From assembly GCA_963696325.1 (NCBI GenBank), contig CAVOJV010000003.1:1-64000 (forward strand): a stretch of DNA of 64,000 nucleotides, read 5' to 3'. The notes under the pieces are model-generated. The model saw nothing but the letters and a program-made list of their open reading frames with translations, ran no database searches and was not told the DNA's origin. Made by a program: the position numbers and the translations under genes. The stretch's first letter is position 1, and every line of letters begins with the position of its first letter. The DNA comes from CAVOJV01 sp963696325. Lineage in GTDB: Bacteria; Pseudomonadota; Gammaproteobacteria; Competibacterales; Competibacteraceae. Positions 55,554-64,000 of this stretch are shown one piece after another.

Positions 55554-56015
55554 TTAAAGCGAAGGGGACTCCCCTGACGGGGGAACCTCCCCTTCAATCG
55601 AGAAGGTAGCATCGTGATCATGGCACTGGTTCTCAATGTAGGCTTTAATGACGTCATCCGTGACATTGCCGCCGCTGCGGCAAAAATAGCCCCGTGCCCA
55701 TACCTGCCGTCCCCAATAGCGTTGCCGCACCGCCGGAAACTCCCGCAACAGCACATAGGAACTTTTCCCCTTCAACCGCTGTACCAGCCGGCTGATCGTC
55801 ACTTGGGGCGGGATCGACAGCGCCACGTGAACATGATCGACCGAGATATGCCCCTGCAAGATATCGACGCTTTGCCGTCGGCATGCTTCCCGTACCACGT
55901 CGCGAACCCGCTCGGCAATCGCGCCCCGGAGCACTTTATGACGATACTTGGTAATCCAGACCACATGCAGATGGATGGAAAACGCCGTGTGGGAACCATG
56001 ACGATAGTCGCTCAT
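55554..56015 (-). CDS. tnpA: IS200-type Y1 transposase TnpA
   Basis: 153 residues: SIHLHVVWITKYRHKVL, then the HUH motif in HISVDHVHVALSIPP, the helix QRLKGKSSYVLLREFP, and the nucleophile tyrosine in DDVIKAYIENQ. The enzyme cuts single-stranded DNA at the element ends. Slightly longer than the usual 130-140 residues at the C-terminus. Intact frame. Confidence 0.92.
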   Translation of the reverse strand: MSDYRHGSHTAFSIHLHVVWITKYRHKVLRGAIAERVRDVVREACRRQSVDILQGHISVDHVHVALSIPPQVTISRLVQRLKGKSSYVLLREFPAVRQRYWGRQVWARGYFCRSGGNVTDDVIKAYIENQCHDHDATFSIEGEVPPSGESPSL

Positions 56016-56099
56016 ATCCCAAGCAAAGCAAAAAAGCTGCTAAAGCTTCCGCCTAAAGGCGAGGGTTTTAACCCTCCCCATTGGAGACAATAAACTCAT

Positions 56100-56300
56100 A
56101 TACCTGAAGCCGAATTGCATCTGCCGGTCGGGGAAGATCCGCCGGGTTTTGTGGAAGTCACCGCCCCTGCGTTTGAGCCGGCAGCGCCCAGTCCCACGCT
56201 GCTCGAGGTCGAACGCCCGGAGGGGGCAGGCTTGCGCCTGCAGTATCGGGACTCAGCGCCGCTAGCGGCGGTGCTGCGGGCGTTTCTGGAGCCGGCGTGA
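56100..56300 (+). pseudogene. IS66 accessory gene tnpA, C-terminal part
   Basis: Reads PEAELHLPVGEDPPGFVEV and LLEVERPEGAGLRLQYRDS, ending LAAVLRAFLEPA, the second half of IS66 TnpA. Together with 53421-53640 it shows a tnpA gene opened by about 2.5 kb of other insertion sequences. ATGA-type overlap with tnpB. Confidence 0.7.
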
Positions 56301-56674
56301 TGCTGCCACTCACCCCCCAGCGGCGGATCTGGCTGGCCCTGGCCCCGGTGGATTTCCGCACAGGCATTGATGGGTTAGCCGCCGGGGGCCGGCAGACCTT
56401 CGCACACAATCCCCTGGACGGCGCGATCTATGTCTTCCGCAACCGCACCGGCACCAGCCTCAAACTGCTCGGTTATGATAGGCAGGGCTTCTGGTTGTGC
56501 ACCCAGCGCCTCTCGCAGGGCCGATTGCAATGGGGGCCGCGCGCGGACGGTACCGCCGTTCATCGGGTGGCCCGCGAGCTGCCGGGGCTGCGCTGGCATG
56601 GCGGCCCCGATCAGGCGGCGATGGCGGGGGACTGGCGCCAGGGCGCCTACGCCGGCGCCAGGTTGTCCGGGTAG
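56297..56674 (+). CDS. IS66 accessory protein TnpB
   Basis: 125 residues. The first 75 (RRIWLALAPVDFRTGIDGLA, GAIYVFRNRTGTSLKLLGYDRQGFWLCTQRLSQGRLQW) are typical IS66 TnpB (Orf2). The last part overlaps, on the opposite strand, the end of an IS66 tnpC-like gene, which is not the normal IS66 order. Required with TnpA and TnpC for transposition. Probably inactive here because tnpA is split. Confidence 0.82.
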   Translation: MMLPLTPQRRIWLALAPVDFRTGIDGLAAGGRQTFAHNPLDGAIYVFRNRTGTSLKLLGYDRQGFWLCTQRLSQGRLQWGPRADGTAVHRVARELPGLRWHGGPDQAAMAGDWRQGAYAGARLSG

Positions 56675-58278
56675 CTCCACGGCAGCCCCGCCGCCGGCTG
56701 GCGGAACACGGCGTGACGCGGGGTCGGTAAGGCGACCAGATCGTCCAGCACATTGACGCCGGCCCGCACGCCGGTGGCGATTAGGCTGGTCAGGAGACTG
56801 GCGCCATCGGCGCTGGGCTCGCTGGCGTAGCACAGGCTATGCTTGCGCTGACGGAGGAGCCGCTTCAAGGCCCGTTCCACCGGGTTGCTGGCGCGTGGCG
56901 CGGCGGGCACTCGGAGCAATTGGGGCAGGGTCTCCCAGCGCTTTAACCGGTCAGGGAACGCCTTACCCAGGCTGCGGTTGGGTTCCACGGTGCGCTCGCG
57001 GAACTGTTGCTCCAGCCAGTCGTGCAGCGCCGCCAGCAGCGGGCCACTGTGAGTCTGGTGGTACGCCAGCCGGTCGGCCGCGGTTAGCGCGGGCGCGCGC
57101 GTCGCGGCCGCGGGTTCGACGACTTGATTCAGGACCGTGATCACCTGCGCAGCGTCCGCCGGGAAGACTTCCTCGAGGTCGGTGAACTGGCGTCGACCAG
57201 GCGCCAGACAAGGGCCGCGGATCAGGGTGTCGTCATCGTCTCGCTGAGTGGCCGCCAGGGCGTCCGACCTCCCGATCGGTTGTTCCCGTCCGGCTTCCCG
57301 GTGTGCCAGTAACGCGCTCCGGTTCTCGCCGGCGTGCGCCCGCCCCGAGCGATACCGGCAGATGACGTGCTCACCCGCCTTGACCACCAGCCCGGTGGGG
57401 TACATCCGCCGTCGCTCCAGCGGCTCGCCGCTCGCCTCAGCGCGCCGGTTATCGGCTACCAACGCCAGCATCCGGACATCGGGGTCGTCTTGATAGCTGA
57501 CCTCGCCTTGGGCGGCCAGGGACCAGCGCCGGTCGCATACCGGCCAGACACCGTCGGCCCCCGGCTCGGCCAACTCCCCCCACGTGGCATCGGCCACCGG
57601 TACCCCGACCAGGGCTTGATACTGGTCATCCGGTAAACCGGTAACCCTCGGTAGTCGCGGCCCAGCGCGATCACCGCCCGGGCCTGGGGGCTGTATCTCT
57701 CGGTACCCGCCGCGCCTGGCACCGACGCCGTGAACACCGCGTCACCCGCCGCGCAGCGCACCGCTTCCAACTCATCGCGCCCCGCCGACAGCAGGGCGTT
57801 GCCGTCAATTCGGATCTCAACACCGGCCGGTAACGTATACAAGGTCCCCCGGCCACAGGCCGGACAGGGTTGACCCACCGCCAGCGTATCATGGCGGCAA
57901 CTCACCCGCTTCGCCCCCCGGTAGGCCTCGGCCGCCAGGCGGCCATGGCCCACCCGGCGCACCGGCTTGCTCGGGCGCTGGCGTCTCGTCCGCCGGTGCC
58001 TCCCCAGCTACCGTGGCAGCCGGGCTCACCCCACCCACCGGCCCACCCGCCGTAGGGGGTCGTGACGGCGGTGGCTTACCCTCGCCAAACAACCCCCTCT
58101 TCAGCCGCGGCAGGCTAATCTTGGTCTCTCGCAGTGCCACCGTCAACCAGAAATAGAGCTGGATCAGCTTCACCAGCCGCCGCTGATCGTCGCCCGCCAA
58201 CGAACTGGCCTGGATACGCTCAATCAACGCCTCGCTCTCTTCGCGGCTCAACTTCACTTCATCCGGTGGCGGTGGCAT
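56647..58278 (-). pseudogene. IS66-family transposase TnpC, inverted and frameshifted
   Basis: Minus strand. The start (58278) reads DEVKLSREESEALIERIQA and LPRLKRGLFGEGKPP. A new frame reads KRVSCRHDTLAVGQPCPACGRGTLYTLPAGVEIRIDGNALLSA (zinc-finger region, in part). The catalytic part reads SYQDDPDVRMLALVADNRRAEA, RYRSGRAHAGENRSALL, LAPGRRQFTDLEEVFPA and the C-terminal NPVERALKRLLRQRKHSLCY. At least two frameshifts. In IS66 the three genes face the same way; here tnpC faces tnpA/tnpB, so it is either an inverted half or part of a second IS66-like element. Confidence 0.8.
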
Positions 58279-58349
58279 CGGTGTGGCAGGCGGGCATCAT
58301 CCCAATCGCTAAGACGGACCGATACTACCGGTTCTCGGTGCTTCAGTTC

Positions 58350-58672
58350 CACTGGAAATTGTGTTGGCTGTCAAACAGGCTTGCCGGAGGGACACGTACT
58401 ACCCGCCGTACCACAGCAAATACAATCCCATCGAACGGTGTTGGGGCATTCTGGAACAGCATTGGAATGGAACCCTGCTGGTGGATGCCGAAACGCTGTT
58501 GGAATGGGCCAAACGCATGACCTGGAAAGGCATCCGGCCTATCGTCAAATTGAGCCGCACGACCTATCGGAAAGGCATCTCACTGTCCAAGAAAGCGATG
58601 CGGGAGATTGAGGCCCGTTTGGAACGCAACCCGCTCTTGCCCAAGTGGGACATTCTGATTCGGCCTGCATGA
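58350..58672 (+). pseudogene. ISAzo13-family transposase, C-terminal fragment
   Basis: Reads TYYPPYHSKYNPIERCWGILEQHWNG, MTWKGIRPIVKLSRTTYRKGISLSKKAM and EIEARLERNPLLPKWDILIRP, the end of an ISAzo13 transposase. The N-terminal three quarters are missing. It separates the IS66 debris from the SulP gene. Confidence 0.8.
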
Positions 58673-58699
58673 TGGGTGCTTTTATTCTCGGAAATCACC

Positions 58700-60424
58700 T
58701 TAGCCATTTTGTCTCTCTTGATAGAACGCCTCTATCGCTACCTCAATTGTGGGGTAGAAATGATGGCGGTCTATGGTTTCTAACAGCCCGTACCGGATCA
58801 TCTTGTCTTTAACCGGGTCTTTTAGTTCGGCAAAGATAAGGTGCCTGTTGGCCGCGTTTAGCTCCTCGTCCAGGTCAACCAGCATATCGGCGGCGGTCGT
58901 ATCTACATCCGTTATCGGCTCGGCGGCAACCAAGATCCATACGGGGGTGGGGTTGGCCTGTATAATTGAATTCCTGACCCATTCTCGGAACAGGTTGGCA
59001 TTGGCAAAAAAGAGCGGGGCGTCCCAGCGAAGCATGAGCAGGCCCGGTATTTGCCGGGCTTCCGGGTATCGTTTGGTATCATGGTATCCGGCCACCTCTT
59101 CTGGCTTGCCCAACACCGCCGAATGGGGCTGCCACGCTCTTTGAAAGAATTGCAGGATGGATAGCACCACCGCAATCACAATCCCTTGCAGCACCCCCAC
59201 AAAGGCCACCCCCAGGATGCAAGCCAGGGCCAGCACAAACTCACTTTTACGAATTGACCATAGGTGGCGCAGTTCGGCCAGGTCAAAAAGACTTATTGAG
59301 GCCGTAATCACCACCGCCGCCAGAACGGGTTGGGGCATATTTTTAACCAACCCCGGTATAAACAGGAGCATGGCCAGCACCAGCGCCGCGGCCACCAGAC
59401 CGGTCAGTTGGCTTTTGGCCCCGGATTGGTCGGCCACAGCCGTGCGCGAACCACTGGTGCTCACCGGAAAGCCCTGAAACAAACCGGCCAGCAGGTTGGC
59501 CGAACCGATGCCAGCCAATTCCTGGTTGCTATTCACATCGTAGCCACGCCGGGCGGCAAAGCCGGCCGAAGTTGAGATGGTATCCCCTATCGTAACCAGC
59601 GACATTCCCAGGGCCGCTGCCGCCAACAGGGGCAGCGCCGACCATTCTACCGCCGGAAATGAGGGGCGGGGAAAGCCCTGGGGCAGCACCCCAACTACCG
59701 AAACGTCCTTGGCCGCCAGGTCGAACACAGTGGAAATCACAATGGCGGTGACCACGGCGATTAAAATACCGGGGGCGCGAGGGGCATACTTTTTTAACCC
59801 CAGGATAATCGCCAGAGAAATGAGACCAACCCCCAAGGCCCACGGGTTAGTTTCATTAAGGTTGGTTACAAAAGCGGCCACTTCTTGTAACAGGCCGCTG
59901 GCGTCTGTGGAAAAGCCAAAGAGTTTGCGTAACTGGCCCACAAAGATGGTGATAGCCAATCCGGCCAGATAGCCTACCCGCACCGGTTTAGAGAGCAGGT
60001 CGGCCACAAATCCTAGCTTAGCCAGTCCGGCGCTGACATTTATCAGGCCAACCATCAAGGCCAGCATGGCGGCCAGGGCAATGGCCTGACTCGTATCACC
60101 GACGGCCAGGGGCAAAATAGTGGCCGCAATCATTGGCCCCAGGGACGAATCGGGGCCAAGGATCAGGAAGGGCGAAGGACCAACGATAGCATAGGCTACC
60201 AGACACACCACGGTGGTATACAGCCCGGTTATAGCCGGCAGACCGGCCAGCTCGGCGTACGCCATGCCCTGCGGCACCAGCAGGGTAGATAGCACCAGCC
60301 CGGCTACCACATCGCGCGGCAGCCATGACCGTTGATAGGCGCGTAAAACCCGGACACCGGGAAGCCATTTTTCGGTTTGGGCCAGCCATGATGGTGCTGT
60401 TGTTTGCAGGTTCACCTCATTCAT
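58700..60424 (-). CDS. SulP-family anion transporter with STAS domain
   Basis: 574 residues. N-terminal membrane domain of about twelve to fourteen helices: STLLVPQGMAYAELAGLPAITGLYTTVV (SulP signature), FLILGPDSSLGPMIAATILPLA, FQGFPVSTSGSRTAVADQSGAKSQLTGLV. The C-terminal STAS domain (about 445-565) has LMLRWDAPLFFANANLF and DVDTTAADMLVDLDEELNA. SulP proteins carry sulfate, bicarbonate or dicarboxylates; the substrate cannot be told here. The start overlaps the PPK2 stop (ATGA), so the two form an operon. Confidence 0.93.
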   Translation of the reverse strand: MNEVNLQTTAPSWLAQTEKWLPGVRVLRAYQRSWLPRDVVAGLVLSTLLVPQGMAYAELAGLPAITGLYTTVVCLVAYAIVGPSPFLILGPDSSLGPMIAATILPLAVGDTSQAIALAAMLALMVGLINVSAGLAKLGFVADLLSKPVRVGYLAGLAITIFVGQLRKLFGFSTDASGLLQEVAAFVTNLNETNPWALGVGLISLAIILGLKKYAPRAPGILIAVVTAIVISTVFDLAAKDVSVVGVLPQGFPRPSFPAVEWSALPLLAAAALGMSLVTIGDTISTSAGFAARRGYDVNSNQELAGIGSANLLAGLFQGFPVSTSGSRTAVADQSGAKSQLTGLVAAALVLAMLLFIPGLVKNMPQPVLAAVVITASISLFDLAELRHLWSIRKSEFVLALACILGVAFVGVLQGIVIAVVLSILQFFQRAWQPHSAVLGKPEEVAGYHDTKRYPEARQIPGLLMLRWDAPLFFANANLFREWVRNSIIQANPTPVWILVAAEPITDVDTTAADMLVDLDEELNAANRHLIFAELKDPVKDKMIRYGLLETIDRHHFYPTIEVAIEAFYQERQNG

Positions 60425-61000
60425 TTTTCGTTCTCCAACTGCTGCCGGGCGGTTCCCAGTTTCTCAAGTTTCTTCTCGCTCACTTTGGGAAACCTGAGGT
60501 TGAGCGATTGAATGGTGGTGGTCAGAATATCGGCCATCACGGCCCGGGAAACCCATTTGTGGTCCGCCGGGACGATGTACCAGGGGGCATAGGCGGTGCT
60601 GGTGGCGCTAATGGCTTCTTCGTAGGCTTCCATATACTGTTGCCAGTAGGTTCGCTCAACTACATCGCCGTCAGAAAATTTCCAGTGCTTTTTAGGGTCA
60701 TCCAGCCGTTCTAAATGCCGGTTTTTTTTTCATTCTTAGAAACATTCAGAAAGAATTCCAGGATGACGGTGCCGTTGCGGGCCAGGTGCTGCTCAAACGC
60801 ATTGATGTCGTCATAGCGAGCCTGCCACAAGGCTTTTCCGTGCTTGCCTGGCGGCAGTTTTTGCCGTTCTAAAAATTCCGGGTGGGCTTTTACCACCAGC
60901 ACCACTTCGCAGTAAGAACGGTTGAAGATGCCAATCCGCCCCCGATGGATAGGAATTTCAGTGGGCTTTTCGCCCATTGCATCCGAATGGTGCGCTTGGG
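60421..61000 (-). pseudogene. Polyphosphate kinase 2, 5'-truncated and frameshifted
   Basis: Reads RGRIGIFNRSYCEVVLVVKAHPEFLERQ, DDINAFEQHLARNGTVILEFFLNVSKNEKK, then, after a shift at a nine-T run (60722-60730), RHLERLDDPKKHWKFSDGDVVERTYWQQYMEAYEEAI and PWYIVPADHKWVSRAVMADIL. These are the lid module and C-terminal half of PPK2. Walker A and the first third are missing, replaced near 61000 by unrelated sequence. Intact PPK2 transfers phosphate between polyphosphate and nucleotides. The fragment is inactive. Confidence 0.82.
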
Positions 61001-61352
61001 GTGAAACGCCGTCAAGCGATGAGCAACCTGACAACGAGGTTTATGAGGATGGACGCAAGAAAACCGAGGGTGCTCGAGGCTGCCCATGGGCATGGAGTCG
61101 TGGCCGCAGTGGGCACCGCGGCCCAGGCAAAGCCATTCGCCAACATACCGCACGCAGGTCGTGACGGACGTCCCGCTCGACCTACTCGGGAACGGGGTTC
61201 CCGTCAGCATCACTGGCGCGGGCGAGGTCCAGCCAAGTCTCCAGAGGCCGCTGCATCACCGGGTACACGACCGTGCGTTCTGGCCGCCGGGGTTGCTAAA
61301 CAGATGCGTTGCCAGAAGGCGGGATCCCCCCGAGCGTGAGTGGCGCAGGACG
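61001..61352. other. Unrecognised stretch at the PPK2 breakpoint
   Basis: About 350 bases between the PPK2 breakpoint and the DUF2252 stop. Several open frames exist, but none shows a family signature or binding site. Probably the residue of a rearranged or mobile segment. Confidence 0.4.
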
Positions 61353-62769
61353 CTACTCCTCCTCGACCAGCGCCTCCAGCCGCCCGGAGCGTACCGCCTC
61401 GACCAGGGCCGCGTGGTCCTGCTCGGTCTGGTCGGCATAGGCCAGGGCAAACGCGCCGAGCGCCTCGTCGAAGTTGTCGCCCTTGCCCAGATAGCCGCTG
61501 ATGGTCGCGGCATCGCCGGACTTGGCATGGGCGCGGGCCAGGGTCCAGCCGCAGAACTCGGCATAGCGCTTGAGTTGGACGGCGGTTAGCGCCCTCGACG
61601 GGGAAGGACATCTTCATGTCCCGCAACTGGCGCATGAAATAGTCCTTGCCGCTTTGCCCCCGCGTCCAGCCGAGGAAGATGTCGCTGGAAGATTGCATCA
61701 GCCGTTGTCCCATGACGATGCGTTCGCCCTGGTTTTCATAGCGGCTCTTGCCCGCATAGGGCTCGAGCACGGAACGGCCGGCTTCCTTGAGTTGCAGCAT
61801 CATGGGGATGGTCATCTCGTCGAAGAACAGCCCGACGTAGCAGCGCGTGCCGACGCTGCCGATGCCCACCACTTTCAAGGCGAAGTCTTCGAGGTGGTAG
61901 CGATCCAGGAGACGCCGGCGCTCATCGGACAGGGAGTGCCGGTAGCCGGCCAGCACCTCCCGGCATTGTGCTTCGGCATTCTTGTCCTTCACGTGGAACA
62001 GGATCGGCGGTTGATCGATCGAGACGGTGGCGCCCGCCCACTTTTCCGGCAATCTTGGGAAAGAGGTTTTCGACCACGCGCTGGCGCGCTTTGTCGGCGA
62101 TTTGTTGCCGCAGCTTTTTCGACTTTTCATCGGGGGCCATGGCCACGAGGGTGGCCGCGTCCAGGCGCGTATACCAGACTTCCAGCGGACTCATCCGGGA
62201 ATACTCCCGCAGATGTTCCCGATAGGCGCGCACGCACTCCAGGACGGCTTTCCGGGCATCCGCATCGGATAACTGGCTGTCGCGGCCGGCGACCGCAAAA
62301 CTGACGGCCAGCCGTTTGAGGTCCCATTCCCAGGGCGCCGGCAGGGTTTCGTCGAAGTCGTTCAGATCGAAGACCAGATTGCGCTCCGGGGTGGCAAACA
62401 AGCCGAAATTCAGCAGATGGCAGTCCCCGCAGGCCTGCACCCGCAGGCCGGTGGTGGGCGTGGTGGCGAGATCGTGGCCATGACCGCGGCCGAGCCGCGC
62501 AGGAACGTGAAGGGACTGCGGAGCATGCGGCCGTAGCGGATCGGCACCAGTTCCGGCAGCCGGTCCTGGTTGGATTCTTCCAGGATGGCGATGGGATCCC
62601 GGCGCTGGGCCGGCGGTTTCCAGCCGGCATGGCTGGGGCGCGGCACGCGCTCGCGCAGCGCCTGACCGGCGGCGAGACGCTCGGCGCGGGAGCGAAACAC
62701 CGGGACGTCCTCTGCTTTTTTGCTGACTTCGGTCTTCGCCTGCTCAGGCGTTTTCTTGGCGGTGGCCAT
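61353..62769 (-). pseudogene. DUF2252 protein, at least three frameshifts
   Basis: Start MATAKKTPEQAKTEVSKKAED with AAGGAT upstream. The frame shows RVPRPSHAGWKPPAQRRDPIAILEESNQDRLPELVPIRYGRMLRSPFTFLRGSAAVM (in part). A shift near 62450 gives CGDCHLLNFGLFATPERNLVFDLNDFDETLPAPWEWDLKRLA (kinase-like core). A shift near 62050 gives DFALKVVGIGSVGTRCYVGLFF and FLGWTRGQSGKDYFMRQLRDMKMSF. Another near 61585 gives the C-terminus GDNFDEALGAFALAYADQ. Intact members are about 450 residues, resemble aminoglycoside-kinase folds and have unknown function. Confidence 0.78.
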
Positions 62770-63226
62770 GGCTGTATCCTTATTCTTGCTAATAGAGTTC
62801 AACTGAGATTAGGCTATCCGCATCACCCTGCGGTGCGGCGATAACCCGATGCGGTTCGGTGTGGCAGAACGGGTGCGTCCGCGGCGACCTCGGGAAACGG
62901 CCAGGACCCAGCAGTATCCGTTGGTGAAGGCGGGTTGGTTTCGGAAGTGGGACTGCGGAGACGGGGGCTTGTTAGCCATGGCGCCCTCCCGCACATTATC
63001 AGTATCAGTGATCAAGACTCCTAGTGGACCTGCCCAGGGTAAATTTGTTCTGACGCTAACCCATTGAATTACTGTCATTCCGGGTCAAGCCCAGAATGAC
63101 GGTGGATGGTTAGAGCAAATTTACCGTGGGGACCTGACGCAGAATAACCCTGGCAAATTGAGCAGTGCGAGTTAGACTGGCAGGAAATCGATCAACAATT
63201 TATCACAAAGTCAGGTAAACCAGTTC
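62770..63226. other. 457-bp intergenic stretch
   Basis: Divergent spacer between DUF2252 and the lipoprotein gene. A minus-strand frame starting MANKPPSPQSHFRNQPAFTNG is open but has a proline/arginine-rich tail and no family. The only definite element is the palindromic repeat at 63074-63100. Confidence 0.4.
63074..63100. repeat. Palindromic dispersed-type repeat
   Basis: GTCATTCCGGG and CCCAGAATGAC form an eleven-base stem with one mismatch around a five-base loop. This is the same class of small repeat as that inside hsdM. Confidence 0.8.
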
Positions 63227-64000
63227 ATGCCGCATAACTATTTCGTAACCGCTGCTGCGCTAGGGCTCTGCTTGCTCATCTCCGCCTGCGCGACGATCAC
63301 CTCGGCGCCGCCATCCGGCGAAGAGCGCCAGCAGTTCTCCGGCTTTCTTGGCGACTATACGAAGCTCAAACCGGCACCCGATGGCGGCGGCGCGCTCTCC
63401 TGGCGCGACCCGGCAATCGACTTCTCCCAATACCATAAGATCCTGCTTGATCCAATCCGGGTCTCCTTGCAGGATAATACTGACTACAAGACCATCGACC
63501 CGACTGAACTCAAGGTGCTCGTCGACTACTTCCACGAAGCGCTGGTGCGGGAGTTGGGAAGTGCCTACCCCATGGTGTCGAAGCCCGGTCCGGGAGTCCT
63601 GCGGGTGCGTATCGCCATCACCAGCCTGGTTCCCACCAAGCCCGAGATGAGCGTGGTCGCCCTGGTCGTACCTTATGCGACCGTCGCCGATCTGGGCGCC
63701 GGGGCTGCCACGGATCGTGGCGCCGGCTCCCCCGCTTACGTCGGCGAGACCGGGATCGAAGCGGAGTTTCTCGACAGCCAGACCAACCGGGTAGTAGGGG
63801 CGTATGTGGATAACCAGATCGGCAAGAAATACGTGGTAGACACCAGCCAGGGTGTCGGGGAAGCCGTCACTAAGGGGTTCTCACAATACGGTAAGGCCTA
63901 CACGACCTGGGGCTATGCCAAGCAAGCCTTCGAGTACTGGGCGAAGCTGTTCCGTCAGCGTCTTGACGACCTGCGCGGGGCGCCAGCCGGAGGGCTGACG
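63227..64000 (+). CDS. DUF3313-type lipoprotein, runs off the window
   Basis: 258 codons read to the window end without a stop. A signal peptide (YFVTAAALGLCLLISAC) ends in the lipobox LISA-C, so the mature protein should be lipid-anchored in the outer or inner membrane. The body (FSGFLGDYTKLKPAPDGGGALSWRDPAIDF, YHKILLDPIRV, LRVRIAITSLVPTKPEMS) matches DUF3313. GETGIEAEFLDSQTNRVVGAYVDNQIGKKY is typical of the C-terminal half. Function unknown. Confidence 0.85.
   Translation, partial: MPHNYFVTAAALGLCLLISACATITSAPPSGEERQQFSGFLGDYTKLKPAPDGGGALSWRDPAIDFSQYHKILLDPIRVSLQDNTDYKTIDPTELKVLVDYFHEALVRELGSAYPMVSKPGPGVLRVRIAITSLVPTKPEMSVVALVVPYATVADLGAGAATDRGAGSPAYVGETGIEAEFLDSQTNRVVGAYVDNQIGKKYVVDTSQGVGEAVTKGFSQYGKAYTTWGYAKQAFEYWAKLFRQRLDDLRGAPAGGLT

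Larger units (their letters stand above)
55440..56080 (-). mobile_element. IS200/IS605-type element carrying only tnpA
   Basis: A Y1 transposase gene is flanked by subterminal hairpins. On one side AACCACCGCC / GGCGGTGGTT (55467-55490), on the other CCGCCTAAAGGCGAGG at about 56049-56064. Both loops carry CGCCTAAAGGCG, as expected for TnpA-recognised ends. No tnpB. Exact ends are not determined. It lies between the IS1634 transposase and the second part of IS66 tnpA. Confidence 0.75.

Noticed and set aside
62809..63078. An 89-codon minus-strand frame in the last intergenic region
   Set aside because: Arginine/proline-rich, overlaps the dispersed repeat, no binding site and no family.

Overview
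The window looks like a chromosomal segment of a gammaproteobacterium. This rests on xerD-dsbC next to mutS-fdxA, ampD, ubiK, yifB/comM, a yciK-type reductase, hemJ, class I fbp, and biosynthetic speA divergent from speE. The genome is GC-rich except for a clearly AT-rich island at about 18.2-21.1 kb. Lineage below class is a guess: something near the glycogen-accumulating or purple-sulfur gammaproteobacteria would fit, but nothing here proves it.

Layout. 0-5.1 kb: a decaying type I restriction-modification locus on the minus strand (hsdM, hsdS, unknown gene, Fic protein, hsdR), with nonsense codons, frameshifts and palindromic repeat insertions. 5.3-9.3 kb: ampD, a FimX-like degenerate REC-REC-GGDEF-EAL protein, and fbp. 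9.6-25.3 kb: a surface-polysaccharide or glycosylation region bracketed and pitted by transposase remnants. Its core is a translationally coupled set (YbhN-like flippase, HAD-UbiA fusion, DprE1-like oxidase, DprE2-like reductase) resembling the mycobacterial route to decaprenyl-phospho-arabinofuranose. It is followed by a methyltransferase, two AT-rich GT-C-like membrane proteins, a GT4 and a GT2-WbsX glycosyltransferase. 25.2-31.1 kb: a transglutaminase-like protein, a MacA/MacB-type exporter, yifB and ubiK. 31.2-33.9 kb: glnK-amtB-glnK behind a sigma-54 promoter and an NtrC-like dyad, closed by a strong terminator. 33.9-42.1 kb: speE/speA, a DUF4124 protein, small proteins, a squalene/phytoene-synthase-family protein with damaged active-site motifs, yciK, DUF4126, a TlpA-like protein, hemJ and dps.

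42.1-47.1 kb is an accessory and defence island: group II intron remnant, ISAs1 element, 3' remnant of a DNA methyltransferase, DUF4258/YgiT pair, DprA-like protein coupled to a YhcG-type PDDEXK nuclease, and a deletion scar joining an AAA-ATPase start to a RhuM-like end. 47.1-53.4 kb: mutS (multiply frameshifted), fdxA, dsbC (frameshifted), xerD, mobB and a truncated SDR. 53.4-58.7 kb is a nested transposon pile-up (IS66 genes split by an IS1634 and an IS200 element, then an ISAzo13 fragment). 58.7-64 kb: SulP transporter coupled to a 5'-truncated PPK2, a frameshifted DUF2252 gene, and a DUF3313 lipoprotein running off the end.

Caution: frameshifts occur in genes normally kept intact (mutS, dsbC) as well as in accessory genes, several at homopolymers. 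Either the sequence carries uncorrected indels or this lineage is losing genes; the sequence alone cannot separate these. No tRNA, rRNA or CRISPR array was seen.
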